A stretch of DNA of 64,000 bases from Dicaeum eximium (taxonomy: Eukaryota; Chordata; Aves; Passeriformes; Dicaeidae). A program made the position numbers and the translations under genes. This document shows positions 24,875-35,817 of this stretch, one piece after another; positions within the stretch are counted from its first letter, which is position 1; each line of letters opens with the position of its first letter. The notes below the pieces were generated by a model. The model did no database searches, was not told where the DNA came from, and saw only the letters and a program-made list of their open reading frames with translations. The stretch lies in NCBI GenBank assembly GCA_013396995.1, contig VWZP01008548.1, positions 744,001 through 808,000 of the forward strand. The letters are read 5' to 3'.

Positions 24875-25580
24875 GTTGCTGATAAAAAGAGATCAGCTTT
24901 CAAATCCTTATGCCTTGAGTTGTTTATTCATTTCACACTGTCATTTTCTAAACATGTGTTTAGAAAATCAGAAGCAGGCTGGTGAGAACCAGAATCTGAT
25001 TTCCTCCACACCCAAGAAGAGGATACTCAGAACCTGAATGTCAAATGATCTTTCCTGTTCCCACTTGCCACAAGTCTTGCATTCCTTTTCATATACTCAA
25101 ACAGCTACATGAAAGCCAAACTTTGCACTCAGCCAGAATAAAATGTGTATGAATTTCTTCCATGTGAGTTTCAAACCCAGCACAGATCCCTTACTGGGCA
25201 AGTGCACGGAGCTACTAGGGTAGTGTATATAGTCAGAGACCATTGCTGACAACTACTCTTTAACAAATACAAGCCAGTTCAGCTAAGCCTCCAAACTGTC
25301 AGGAATGGACCTACCTGTAATTCTAGATTGAAGGAGGCTTCTTCTCTCTGAGAAGCAACTTCTGCATCCAGAAGTACACGTGGAGTGTTACCATTTACTA
25401 GCTTTGTGCAGCTCTTTTATGATTGCAAAATGCTTTTGTAGATCATCTTTCTCAGGCTGTATTTAGTAATTTCAGAACAGTCTGAGAAGGTGCTTGAGTC
25501 AGGATCTGTGAGCCACTTGGTTAAAGCAAGCTGTCTGTATCTGGCATGAGGTGAGGTCAGTAGGGTCAGGTCACCATGTT
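24875..25580. other. non-coding spacer between GC block and CR1
   Basis: It contains two adjacent perfect hairpins (25337-25375), listed separately. I see no gene and no other repeat. Confidence 0.5.
25337..25375. repeat. two adjacent short hairpins
   Basis: gcttct/agaagc (25337-25342 and 25351-25356) and acttctg/cagaagt (25358-25364 and 25369-25375) are perfect inverted repeats separated by one base. The second has a 4-nt loop. All four arms share the agaag/cttct core, so alternative pairings are possible. Confidence 0.75.
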
Positions 25581-26245
25581 CGCAGAATCACAGAATATTC
25601 TGAATTGGGACCCTCAGGGATCACTGAACCAACTTTTAGTCCTGCACAATCCAAAGAATCACACCCTCTGCCTGTGAACTGTTCAAATGTTTTGGACTCC
25701 GTCAGGCTTGCTGCTATGATCACTTCCCTGGGAAGCCTCTTCCAATGCCCAACGACCCTCTGGGTAAAGAATCTTCCCTGATATCCAACCTAAACCTCCT
25801 CTGACACAGCTTCAGGCCATTCAATGTGTTCCTGTCACTGGTCACCACAGAGAGATCAGCATCTGCCCCTCCTCTTCCCCTCACAACAAAGTTGCAGACT
25901 GCATTGATGTCTCCCCTCTGTCTCCTCTCTCCAGGCTGAACAGACCAAGTGACCTCAGCCACTCCTTGTACTGCTCCCCCTCCAGGTCCTTCAACATCTT
26001 TTTTCCCCTCCTTTTGGCACTCTCTGATAGCTTTATATCTTTCTTACATTGTGGCACCTAAACCTGAGCCCCAGCACTCGAGGTGAGGCTGCCCCAGCTC
26101 AGAGCAGAGCAGGACAATCCCCTCCCTTGCCCGGCTGGCCATGCTGTGCCTGATGCACCCCAGGATATGGGTGGCCCTCCTGGATCCAGAGCACTGCTGG
26201 CTCATGTTCAACTTGTCATTGACCAGGACCTTGCTGGTCACAGAT
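25581..26245 (-). mobile_element. CR1 LINE, 3' part with end of ORF2
   Basis: The 3' end of the element is at the left: agaatcacagaatattctg is the reverse complement of the CR1 tail. Next come the typical strings ggaagcctcttccaatgccc, tctccaggctgaacagacc and ctgccccagctcagagcag. The copy is about 665 bp, truncated at its 5' end, and covers the 3' UTR plus the last part of ORF2. It runs into unrelated sequence near 26245. The phrase with gctggccatgctgtgcctg is, from memory, common in songbird CR1 copies, which hints at a passerine host. Confidence 0.95.
25720..26245 (-). pseudogene. CR1 ORF2 C-terminal remnant
   Basis: Read on the minus strand, the DNA still encodes recognisable parts of the region after the reverse-transcriptase domain: a KLNMSQQC block, an LGCIRHSMASRAREG block and a later SDRNTLNGLKL block. 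These match the order in CR1 ORF2. The blocks lie in separate frames with stops between them, so the copy is dead. The catalytic part and the endonuclease domain are absent because of 5' truncation. Confidence 0.88.
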
Positions 26246-26430
26246 GTTTTACAGGTACTAACCAGCATTGCACTGGTAAATGGTTTACATTCCTCTAAGC
26301 AACTCTGTCTCCTTCTTTCTATCTTTGCAGCACTGACACCTCAAGGGGTGCAAGCACAAATTTCCTGAAGGGGATAAACACTCAAATAATACTGGGATTC
26401 ATGTCAACCATAATTACTTCATGTATGTGC

Positions 26431-26452
26431 ATATATATACATATATATATAT
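26431..26452. repeat. short (AT)n run with one C
   Basis: AT units run 26431-26439, are broken by a C, and continue to 26452. This is a low-complexity array. Confidence 0.85.
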
Positions 26453-27028
26453 CTGTCCAATGACTCCTCTATCTACTAATTCTGATTGCAGTACAGTTCT
26501 AGGACTCAGTGTAGTCTGCTGCCCCATCCATAACCGAGTTAAAGGAAAATAAAAGTCTTTTTTCTTTATCAGCTTGATAATAATACAGAGTTTAATTGAC
26601 CTCACTGCAGCAGAATTTCTAATTCCGAAATAAAAAGTGAAAAGTCAGGGATCTTAAATTTTGTGTTAATAGATCTTAATGAATCACCCTGAAATAGCTG
26701 GCTCAAACAAGTCAGAACACTGTCAGCCAGCTCAGTTTGCCAAGAATCCATTTCTCTTCTGAGATGAATGAGGTTCCTCAGTGTGGAGAATGCAGAGTGC
26801 TAGTGTTATGCCCTTTTATTTTAGAGTTGATTTATTCCAGTTGTAATGAAAGGTCACAAGTTTCAGTGTTCCTTTTTTGCTTCCTTCAATTCTTACAAAT
26901 AAAATTTTCTAGAGTAAGAGTAATATGACATCTGAGAGTACACTTTGTGTCAGTCAGTTCTCCTACCATTATCTTTGTGATCAAATGACCATTATTAAGA
27001 TATATTTTAATTTTTGTCATTAAAAATA

Positions 27029-27044
27029 CTTCCTTCCTTCCTTC
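27029..27044. repeat. (CTTC)4 microsatellite
   Basis: Four perfect cttc units are seen directly. It has the same motif as the longer array at 33283. Confidence 0.88.
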
Positions 27045-28281
27045 CCATCTAGTGACTTAATACAAAACTTCTGAATCACTTTGGGGTATTTTGAATCAAT
27101 CCCTCTATTACCTATCACCCTTAATGTTTTTCAACATGCCCCTTGTATGTTGACCTTATCATGTCAATGAATTCCTAGGGAAAAAGAGTCAATAAGTGTC
27201 TATCTGCCAGCCAGGTGACATTGGCTACTATGACATTGTATTCTGCAAATGCCAGTTGGTCTTAACTTTGGAACAAAATCAAATTCAAATGCTGGTTGAT
27301 AATTAAAACTTTCAATGAGTTATGTTGGAATGCCACATAAGGAAGGACTTATTTGGAATACATAATCAAGTTGTATTCTTTACCCTGAAGAATGGAATTA
27401 TAGATTGTGATAATGAATGTGACAGGAGATAGGTTTTAAAACCAGTTTCAGAGCTATGAAAGAAAGGAGATCAAAAGGATAATGTAAATTATTCTATATT
27501 ATGCTATTATTTAACTTAATAGTGACAACCAGAAGAAAGGGCTTAGGGTAGGAAATCCTAGAAGTGAAGGACTGATAGAATTTCAGAAAACTGTTTATCA
27601 TAATAAAAAAATATGGACTAAGGCTTAGTGCTAGATAAACCATGTAAAACATAATAGTCTTCAGAACTATGGGACAAAAGAAGATGCTGTAGGAAAGAAG
27701 TAAGGTGGAAAATTTTCACTTCCATCTTAAATATCAAAGTTTGCCTAAAGTACAGAATCCCCTGATGTGGCATTGTCTTCAGGATACCTAGATTTATTTT
27801 TATCTGTGATTCTAGATATCCTGAGATGAGCTATTTCTTGAGCTCTTTTTTTGAAGTCTATAGAAGAGTGATAATGGAAATTACAATTACAATATTTTTA
27901 AGCATTGTTTGGTCCAAGATATGAGAAGAACGCAATAAAAATTAGCAGCCAGAGAGTTGAAACTCTGACTTTTCCTGTACAGGTTGCAGATCCAGAGAAT
28001 AAGGGAAGAGATAATCAAATGGCACAGATATCTTAAGTACAGTGATAGTACTTCAGAGAACAATTTTCCAAAATTAATTTTGAATATTTGAAATTACCTG
28101 TTGCTGGGTTTGTATATCATTGGCTATGTATATCATTAGAAAAACATTCTAAAGCTTCACTTCAACATTTCCTTGTTTGGTTAAAGATTGTTCTTTGTGT
28201 TCAGTTCACTGACTTTACTCAATTCAGTTCTTGCTCAATTTTACTTAACTTTTGACTTGGAGACTATCTTATTCCTCCTCA

Positions 28282-28319
28282 GCTTTTTTTTTTTTTTCTT
28301 TAGGCTAAAAAAAAAAAGC
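28282..28319. repeat. T-run/A-run inverted repeat
   Basis: gc plus a T run (T14 at 28284-28297) is followed by a short spacer and then A11 plus gc (28307-28319). The first thirteen bases pair exactly with the last thirteen across a 12-nt loop. In RNA this gives an A-U hairpin capped by two G-C pairs. Confidence 0.8.
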
Positions 28320-28959
28320 CAAAAAAAGCGCATTTTTTGTCATAAGATACACCATTTAGGTATTTGAGCATCCTTGATTTTCCTCTTGCAGACTACCAGC
28401 AATTAGTCCATCTTTTTGAGGTCTGGCACAGAAATCTTATTGCTCCTAGCCAGGGTTGTATTTGTCAATGTGTTTGTTCAATATCAATGTAGTTCTTGTT
28501 ACTATACCAAACAAAGGACAAATAATAAGACAATTTTCTAAGGTCACTGTTATTGAAACTTGTGCAACTCTTGCTAAAAGTCTTTCCCTTTCTCAACTAT
28601 TTTTAATAACCCTAAAGAGTACACATAACCTTATTATTTCTTTAAATTTTATTCTATTCATAACTCATTTATACATTTTCTGAAATAAGGCCCAAATTCT
28701 GACATTGAGTCATCCTGTATTAGAACAAGGAAACCCTTACAACTTCTTTTGTTCACAATATGGCGAAATTCAAAATCCATTTCATGCAAGTGAAGTCAAA
28801 ATCCAGCATTTTAACTGGAACTGTGCCCTTTACTATAATATTCATAGCTTTTTATTATTTTAAATAGAATTTCTTCTATTAGAATTTGGCTTAAAAATGT
28901 AAGTTATTTAACAGATATAATTCGGTTGCTAAGCATTAACAGTTAATTATCATATTAAT

Positions 28960-29360
28960 AAACAGTTACTACTTCCGTTCTATACTGAGCCATGCCAAAG
29001 CAGCATTATTATGCATGCATTGCTCTTAGGCAACGTAATTGTCCTTAAAGGAAATCATTACAATTTAAATGAAATTGGGAGCTACTGGTTAGGGAAGGCT
29101 GTCGGCCATGCACAATACATACTAAGCAAGGAACTGTAATTTCCCCAAATCACATCTTTTCAGTAATTCCGCATCACAGGGTTATCTGTGTTTAGTTAAG
29201 AGGAAAACAGTTTATTTTTACCTTGCAATTTTACACGGGCATTATTTAACCAAGGACAAGCCAGTCCCTAAAAGGAAGCTAATGCAGAGTCACTGCATCT
29301 TAGTTTTTAATATGGTTTATTAAACTATGACCACTGTGACCATGATTTAAAACTTGTTGT
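28960..29360. promoter_or_regulatory. possible conserved non-coding element
   Basis: The stretch lacks repeats and simple sequence. It is dense in homeodomain-type cores (gttaattatcatattaataa near 28943-28962, cgtaattgtcc, ttaatatggtttattaaac) and holds a POU/MEF-like AT-rich mix with balanced composition. That texture often marks deeply conserved enhancers in gene deserts. The call is by eye only, with no alignment. Confidence 0.2.
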
Positions 29361-30759
29361 ATTTCAGACTATATTGTAAGGAATGGATTTTCTGTGGACT
29401 AGCACATGCTGCCCAAGCAATGTGAAACATAGACTGAAGGCTAGAAGCACCCTGAATAACATCCAGTGTAAAATATATCTCTGTACAGAAATAACTGTCT
29501 CTTTTTGCTGACTAGAGTTTTGCTTGCTTTTGCATGCTCTTTGTGTTTAACAGATACACTGAGGACGTGTTCTCCTCTGTGACATTTTTTGTCATATGAA
29601 GGTTAATTGTTTGACTTAATCTCTTTGACATCTGTTAAAATACAAGGAATTTGAACATTAGTTCCTGGTATTTTCTTAGACTGATAACTAATTAATGTTT
29701 TACACTGCCATAAACATTTCCTTCGTTTAAGCAAATGACTCACTTTTACAAAAAGGTTATATCATGCGTGGGTGCTAAGGATTTTTCAGAAGAATTAGTC
29801 AAAAACTCAAGATTAACTTTATTAATAAGCATTATTTGATAAATGTGACACATAGCAAATGATGTGGCTCATATAGTATTATAACAAAAAACAATCCCTA
29901 GCCTGTCAGAAGCAAGACATTAAAACTTTTGGGGTTTTCTTTGCAAAACGAGTGCCAAAATGGCTAAGAAAATTCTTCTAACCCATATTAACAACAAAAG
30001 TCTGCCTTATCTTTGATTTTTCATATAGTTTGAACCCTTTTCCTTTCAAATATGTTAGGCTAAATTAAAAGTGACTCATCAGTATCCAGTTGAATTGTGC
30101 CAATATAAAAACAGAGCAGTGATAGAGATCAAGTCAAATACACACAAATTGAAACCAAGCATCTTTGAAAAGAAGCTCTTTGTCCTCTCTTTAATATGAG
30201 CTTTTAAAGGTGAAATTCTTCCTTCCTTGTCCCCAGTTGTCAACCAGGAATACTGCTTTGAGTCCTTGACGCAAACAAGAACTGAGTCTGACCCCTTTCT
30301 GCAGAGGCTGCTACTACCTGCATCACAAGAATAAGCTCATGTGACTTTCTGCATCCATACTTACATTGAAGAAACATTTAAAATTATTTTCTTAATACTG
30401 AGAGCTTCTGTCAGTGGCATTCATTATTTCCAGCTTTTTTGGCGTTTGAAGCCTATGATTTACTGCTAGAATCTGAATGTGTGACCTTACACAACAGTCT
30501 TGCCATTCCTGGGTTTTACCTTGTGCAATTGGATTACCTCTAAAGGAAGGTCATTGAGGCTCTCAGGGAGGGGTTATGGCATTGACAGAGTTGGCATGAG
30601 GTAGGGAGCAAAAGCTTGTGATTAGACACATGCCACTGCCAAAAAAGCCAGCTGAACTGGGGTCACTCCGTGCTCTGAAATAGACAATAGGCTCCTGGCT
30701 GTAGAGTTGCAATCACTCTGATACGCGTTGTGCTACCAAAATGCTTTAGGAGCTTATAG

Positions 30760-30789
30760 AGAACATGTGCAGTTCACAGCACATGTTCT
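30760..30789. repeat. perfect inverted repeat, 11-bp arms
   Basis: agaacatgtgc (30760-30770) and gcacatgttct (30779-30789) are exact reverse complements with an 8-nt loop. Further out, accaaaatgc (30735-30744) and gcatttttggt (30793-30803) also pair with one extra base, giving a longer interrupted stem. The arms contain agaaca and tgttct, which are steroid-receptor half sites, but they are spaced too far apart for a classic palindromic element. Confidence 0.8.
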
Positions 30790-33282
30790 GAGGCATTTTT
30801 GGTGATGTCAGGCCACCACATTCCCACTTAATTATGAAAATCTAGGCTTGGAGATAAATTCCAGTTGTTTGCAGCAAATTTGAAGATAAACCAAAGAGCT
30901 GGGCAGTAAAATCTAGTCATGTAACTAAATACTGCTAGAGCTGCTTGATGGGATTTGATCCAAAGTTTTATTCCAGAAGGAATACCACATTTTTATCTCA
31001 TTCCTTAGGAGCATGTATGGCTCATGTGCATCTGTTTATGGTCTCCCACTTGATGTTATAATAATGTCCTTAGACTGAATGAGATGGCAGTAGTGTAAGA
31101 CTGCCAGGACTATGTTCAAGTAAGTTGGGAATGCTTCATTTAAAGCCAGAAAATTCTATATAGAGAACCTTGGCAAAGAAGAAGCAATAATTTTGCTTGA
31201 TCCTCTGGAAGGATAAGAGGTCATCTTGTGAATAATGCAGGCTATCAATACTGGCCAGCTATGGGAGATAGAAGGAAGGATGGGTGATGAATAATGGCTG
31301 AGCAGGAAAGGCTTTTCATGATAATGAGACAATATCTGTTGTCAAAACATCCTGAGGTGGAAATGTTCACAAATAACATTGGTCTATTATTTGCCACTAT
31401 GGAGCAATCTCCCCCTCCCATTATTTTAACTTCCAGGTCAATTTTTGCATTCAGTATTTCCTGTTCTTTCTAAAGTGAGAATTATTACCAAAGACACCGG
31501 ATTTATTGCTTATCAGACCTAGTCAGTCAAGATAATTTCCCCCAGTTTTCCAGAGAGAGCTTGACTTAGCATTTCTATTTGATTAACAGGAAATACACCT
31601 ATCTAAATAACCCTACAAGAAGTATTTTATAAGCAACAGCCCCTGACTTTTGTCCGAGTAGCATTAGTTGAAGGGAAGTATTTGTGTGGAACAGCATATC
31701 CTTGTTTTCTTTGGGGGAATGTTATAGCTCTTCTTGTTTCCTGTAATAGTGCATCACAGTCAAAATTGGGACAATATTACCAGTCTTTCGTAGAAGTACC
31801 TGCATAAAGATTGTACATAATCAATTATCCTTGGTTTTGCTATTACTAACATGGAAGTATTACTAAAACAGTTTTTTTCTTCTTTTTTCTATCTCTTCAA
31901 AAATATGAGTCAAAGGATCACCTCAGTAATCAGTAATGACTATTACCAGAGTGCTTCCAAAAATCTGAGTGTAATTATTAACTGGTTTTAGTGAATCTAA
32001 GTTTAGACTAAGCTGTGCCAGTTAGCAAACTGTACAGGTATATTTCTTTTAACCCCAAGAGTTACTAAAGAAAAATACTACCAACAATAAAACTAATTAA
32101 CATTTCATCAGATGAATGCTATGGGACACTGTATGCACAAATCATCATCTGTGCCTTTTCTGAAGAGGTATAAAAGGTAGCAGTATGATATTAACTCTGA
32201 ATCCCAGTGATGACTGACTGCAAATATAATGGATTTTCTTCCTTTAAATGTCATCAGGAACACTTAATTTCTTTGAGAAGTAGACATGCTTAATATAAGT
32301 CTAAGCAATACTTCTCTTAAGGCTTCTTTTTTTCCTGCATTTGTATTTGCATAATTTTCTTATAAGACATTAAAATTAAAATATTGATAATATTTCTTTA
32401 ATATTAATTGAATTTTAGAACGATTTTATTTTGCAATCTAATACTTTCTTTTACATTTAAGGGTTTTTTGGTCAGGCTAATACTATAATACTTTGTAGTT
32501 TATTCTGCAATTTCCATGCAAAAGCCTGATTTTTATAGTTCTTCAAATTTAGAATCCTAAAAACTCTTCTTCTTTTTAGATAGTTGAATTTCTACTGTAT
32601 CTGAAGGGAGCTAAGTAGTGGGTATTTGTGTCAATCCTAAACATCAAAGCTCTTAGTAGGCTTCTAAAAAAAGTCTTTCAATTTTTCCTTCTAAAAGGTG
32701 AGAAAGCAAGAAAAGAGGAGAGAGAAACTTTGTATGCCAGTGTAGCTGAGACACATCCGCAGGAACAGAAAGCAGGTGATTGAAATCTAGTTTCAAACTC
32801 CACTAGGACTTAATTGTGAGAGACAGAAGTATGCACCTGCTGTGAGCAAGGATTGATGGGGCAGGGGGAGGCCTCACACCTGTTACCTGGTAGAAACTGT
32901 CCTCAGACAAAAACCTGGGGCCAACGGGGCTTTTCTGTGGAGAACTGACTGTATATAATAATCATTTGCATTGTAGAACTGATCATATACAGTGCTGCAA
33001 CAAAACTATCATCACTAAAGTACATCACACTCTGAATGAAAACAGTAGAATATTTTGAATTTGAAAATTGAATGAACTAGTTTAGTTAATACTTAGAGAT
33101 GTATTTGTTGGCCAGTGAATACCATCCACTTTTAACTCCTATATTGCTCCTAGTGTTTTGCCAGGCTTGGAGGACCAGGGTGATGTGCTGGTAAAAACAC
33201 ATGCCATGGAAACATTGGAGAACAAGCAAGGAGAATGCATTAAAGAGGAGGAGGCAAGATTACGAAAAGATTACGAAAACAG

Positions 33283-33344
33283 TTTCCTTCCTTCCTTCCT
33301 TCCTTCCTTCCTTCCTTCCTTCCTTCCTCCCTCCCTCCCTCCCT
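33283..33344. repeat. (TTCC)n then (CCCT)n pyrimidine array
   Basis: About eleven ttcc-type units are followed by four ccct units, making 62 bases of pure pyrimidine on the + strand. Such mirror-like polypyrimidine DNA can form triplex (H-DNA) structures. It is likely polymorphic in length. The proline/serine/leucine-rich open frames across it are artefacts of the array. Confidence 0.95.
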
Positions 33345-33825
33345 TGCTGCTTAGGTTATAAACCTTTCAGAGCAGCTGGAGGAAATCAACCCACTATATG
33401 CTTGAATGACTCTCTGGGCAATACAAATGAGTCATCAATGAGTTTAGTGTGCAGCAGGAGAAAGATGATCCTGGAACAAAATGTTCTGGTGTGTATTTGT
33501 GTAGTATCTAGCATAATGGGTCTCTGCTCCTGACTGAGGCCTCTGGGCATTCCAGTGATGTAAATATTAACTAATAATAATAAAAGGACAAGCACTTTAT
33601 TTGCATCCATGTTGCCAGCTGTTGTGTAGACTGAATCAATATCAAGTACATGTTCAGCTTCATTTACTTTTCTCTAAGCAGTACACTTCATTTGCTGCAA
33701 AAAATCTGACAGTTTGAAAAGCTTAGGGTAAATTTTTAGCTTTGAAAGACATTGTCACTGTTTTTTAAATCTTCTTGCTAATCAGCAGTAGCTGTAGGCT
33801 GGAATTAGAAATAACATATTGATTT

Positions 33826-34262
33826 AGGGCAACAAAGATGACTGGGGAACAGGAGTGTGTCTCTTATGAAGAAAAGCTGAGGGAGCTGGGCCTGTTCAGC
33901 CTCAAGAAGAGACAACTGAGAGCGACCTCATCAATGTCTGTCAGTATCTGAAAGGAGGAAGTCCAGAGGATGGAGCCAGGCTCTGCTCAGTGTTGCCAAG
34001 CAATAAGACAAGAGGCAATGGGCAGAAACTGATGTGCAGGAAGTTCCACCTGAATACAAAGAAGAATTTTTTCACTGTGTGGGTGACTGCACACTGGAAC
34101 AGGTTGTTTAGAGAAGTGGTGGAGTCTCCCTCACTGGAGATATTCAAGAACCCTATGAGCACAGTCCTGTGCCATGTGCTCTAGGATGACCCTGCTTGAG
34201 CAGGGAGGTTGGACCAGATGATGCACTGTGGTGCCTTCCAATCTGAATCATTCTGTGATACA
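33826..34262 (+). mobile_element. CR1 LINE, 3' part, plus orientation
   Basis: It starts within the ORF2 end (agctgggcctgttcagcctc, ctgaaaggaggaag) and runs to gaatcattctgtgata, a CR1 3' tail at 34247-34262. The copy is 5'-truncated at about 437 bp. Tail divergence is moderate. It faces another CR1 of opposite orientation 478 bp downstream. Confidence 0.94.
33975..34184 (+). pseudogene. CR1 ORF2 C-terminal remnant
   Basis: A readable frame retains the final ORF2 blocks in order: SNKTRGNGQKL, TKKNFFTVWVTAHWNRL and REVVESPSLEIFKN, ending at TAG 34182-34184. These correspond to the TRGNG...RKKFFTV...HWNRLPREVV...PSLEVF segment shared by CR1 proteins. The rest of ORF2 is missing, so it has no activity. 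Confidence 0.88.
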
Positions 34263-34740
34263 GTTGCTGTGTGCTGCAATTAAAAATATAAATAATGATA
34301 ATTTTCATAGATGTTCTTTGCAAAGAAGATACCAGACTACTTACACAGCATATAGAAGCATTTTTCATAGATGATGTGTCATAACTAATGTAGATTTTGC
34401 TTTCTTATTTTTACAATATATTAATAAAGTTCCATGCTCAATAATTAGTAGTATGTTTGGAAAGACAGAGGAGAACATCAAACCAGCTGTGGCTGTTTGC
34501 TAAGCCATTGCCCTTCTCAAACAAAAGAGTCCAAAAGAGTTCTCACATTTCTTCAGGTATGTGACCTGAATTTTTTCTCCAAATAGTAAAGGTGCTGATG
34601 CCTTGGGTTCAGAGGAGCATGACAGACTGTGAATATAGCCAATGTGCTGTACAAGAGGCTATATTTAAATAGTCTTGGTGTTAAACTTGGCTCAGAGAAT
34701 AAACATCTACCCCTGGCCACCTAATGTGTAGATATGAGTT
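34263..34740. other. spacer between two CR1 copies
   Basis: AT-rich unique-looking DNA separates the two tails. I see no gene or repeat in it. Confidence 0.55.
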
Positions 34741-35030
34741 ATAGAATCACAGAACGGTTTGGGTTGCAAGAGATCTTAGACATCATCTATTTCCAATCCC
34801 TCTGCCATGGCTGGAATGCCTTCCACCAGACCAGGCTTCTCTGAGCCCCAACCAACCTGGCCTTGAACACTTCCAGGGATGATGTATCCACAACTTCTCT
34901 GGGCAGGCTGTTCCAACACCTCATTGCCTTCTTGAGTAAAGAATTTCTTCCTAACATCTAATCTAAATCTCTCCTCTCAGTTTAAAACCATTCCCTTGTC
35001 CTGTTGCTACATACACATGTAAAAAACTGG
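34741..35030 (-). mobile_element. CR1 LINE 3'-end fragment, minus orientation
   Basis: It begins with atagaatcacagaacggttt (reverse complement of the CR1 tail), then caatccctctgccatggctgg, cctggccttgaacacttcc and gggcaggctgttccaacacc. It ends around cattcccttgtcctgttgct and gtaaaaaactgg. The fragment covers mainly 3' UTR and the very end of ORF2, about 290 bp. It is oriented tail to tail with the copy at 33826. Confidence 0.94.
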
Positions 35031-35766
35031 CCTCAGTGGTCTTAGATGTTTGCACCCATCTATTTCACATTACTATTACAATATGGATTAAAACATGACT
35101 GATGAAGACTGGGAAATATTAAATAATGGAAAGAATAATATGTTGCAAGGAAGTTATATGGATGCATCTAAACTTGAAACAAGAAAAGAAACTTGTGTTT
35201 AAGTATGCCCAAATGTGTGGTCACAGACTGAATAAACTGGAAAATAAGAAATAATATTCCAAGACTATGTGACTTTATGTATATTTTCAGGAAATATAAA
35301 TTCAATTATCAGAGTATTCATCAGCTATATGTAAACTCCCATTAAGACATGTGAACTGAAAGTACAGGTATGAATATTGCATACACCAGCAGAAAAACAC
35401 TGAGCTGGTGTTGGGACCTCGCTCTACATTCAGCAATGCTGGAGTAGCTAGTAAAGTGCTGTCTCTTCCAAGTGTTCACCTTTCAGAGGAAAGCTGAAGT
35501 CACAGTAACTATTTCTTGTTTTATATGATACCACGTTCTAAAATATTGTAAAAACAGAAAGATCTTTGGAATATACTGTAAATGAAATCACTGTTGACTC
35601 CAGGTTGTCAGAAAGTTAGAAATGGGTGGAAATGGTTAATTTTGTGTGCAATCTCCATTATGAATGGTACAGCAAAATCAGACATAGTAGAAGGAGTTCT
35701 ATAGCCCCATATATTTTATTAATGGGAAATTTATTTTGACTTCTGTGTCTAATTTATCTCTTACAG

Positions 35767-35817
35767 ATTTCCCCTCCTATGTGTGTGGTCAGAAATTTTT
35801 CTCAAATCATTGGCCAG
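35767..35817 (+). other. possible 51-nt exon with strong splice signals
   Basis: The acceptor is a long pyrimidine tract ending in atctcttacag (AG at 35765-35766), and the donor is ggccag|gtaggt (GT at 35818-35819); both are close to consensus. The interval is 51 nt, a multiple of three, and all three frames are open, so it could be a phase-neutral microexon or part of a non-coding RNA. One frame begins ISPPMCVVRN; none is recognised. A chance pair cannot be excluded. Confidence 0.22.

Larger units (their letters stand above)
26250..33282. other. long AT-rich stretch, repeat-poor
   Basis: No gene, CR1 copy or other insertion that I can recognise occurs over 7 kb. It has a short (AT)n run at 26431, a (CTTC)4 run at 27029, an A/T hairpin at 28282 and a long inverted repeat at 30760, all listed separately. 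The 28960-29360 part looks unusually structured, with ATTA/TAAT cores and a tandem atgcatgcat, and may be a conserved non-coding element. Confidence 0.5.

Noticed and set aside
33158..33533. Frames with FLPS-type repeats
   Set aside because: They are translations of the ttcc pyrimidine array.
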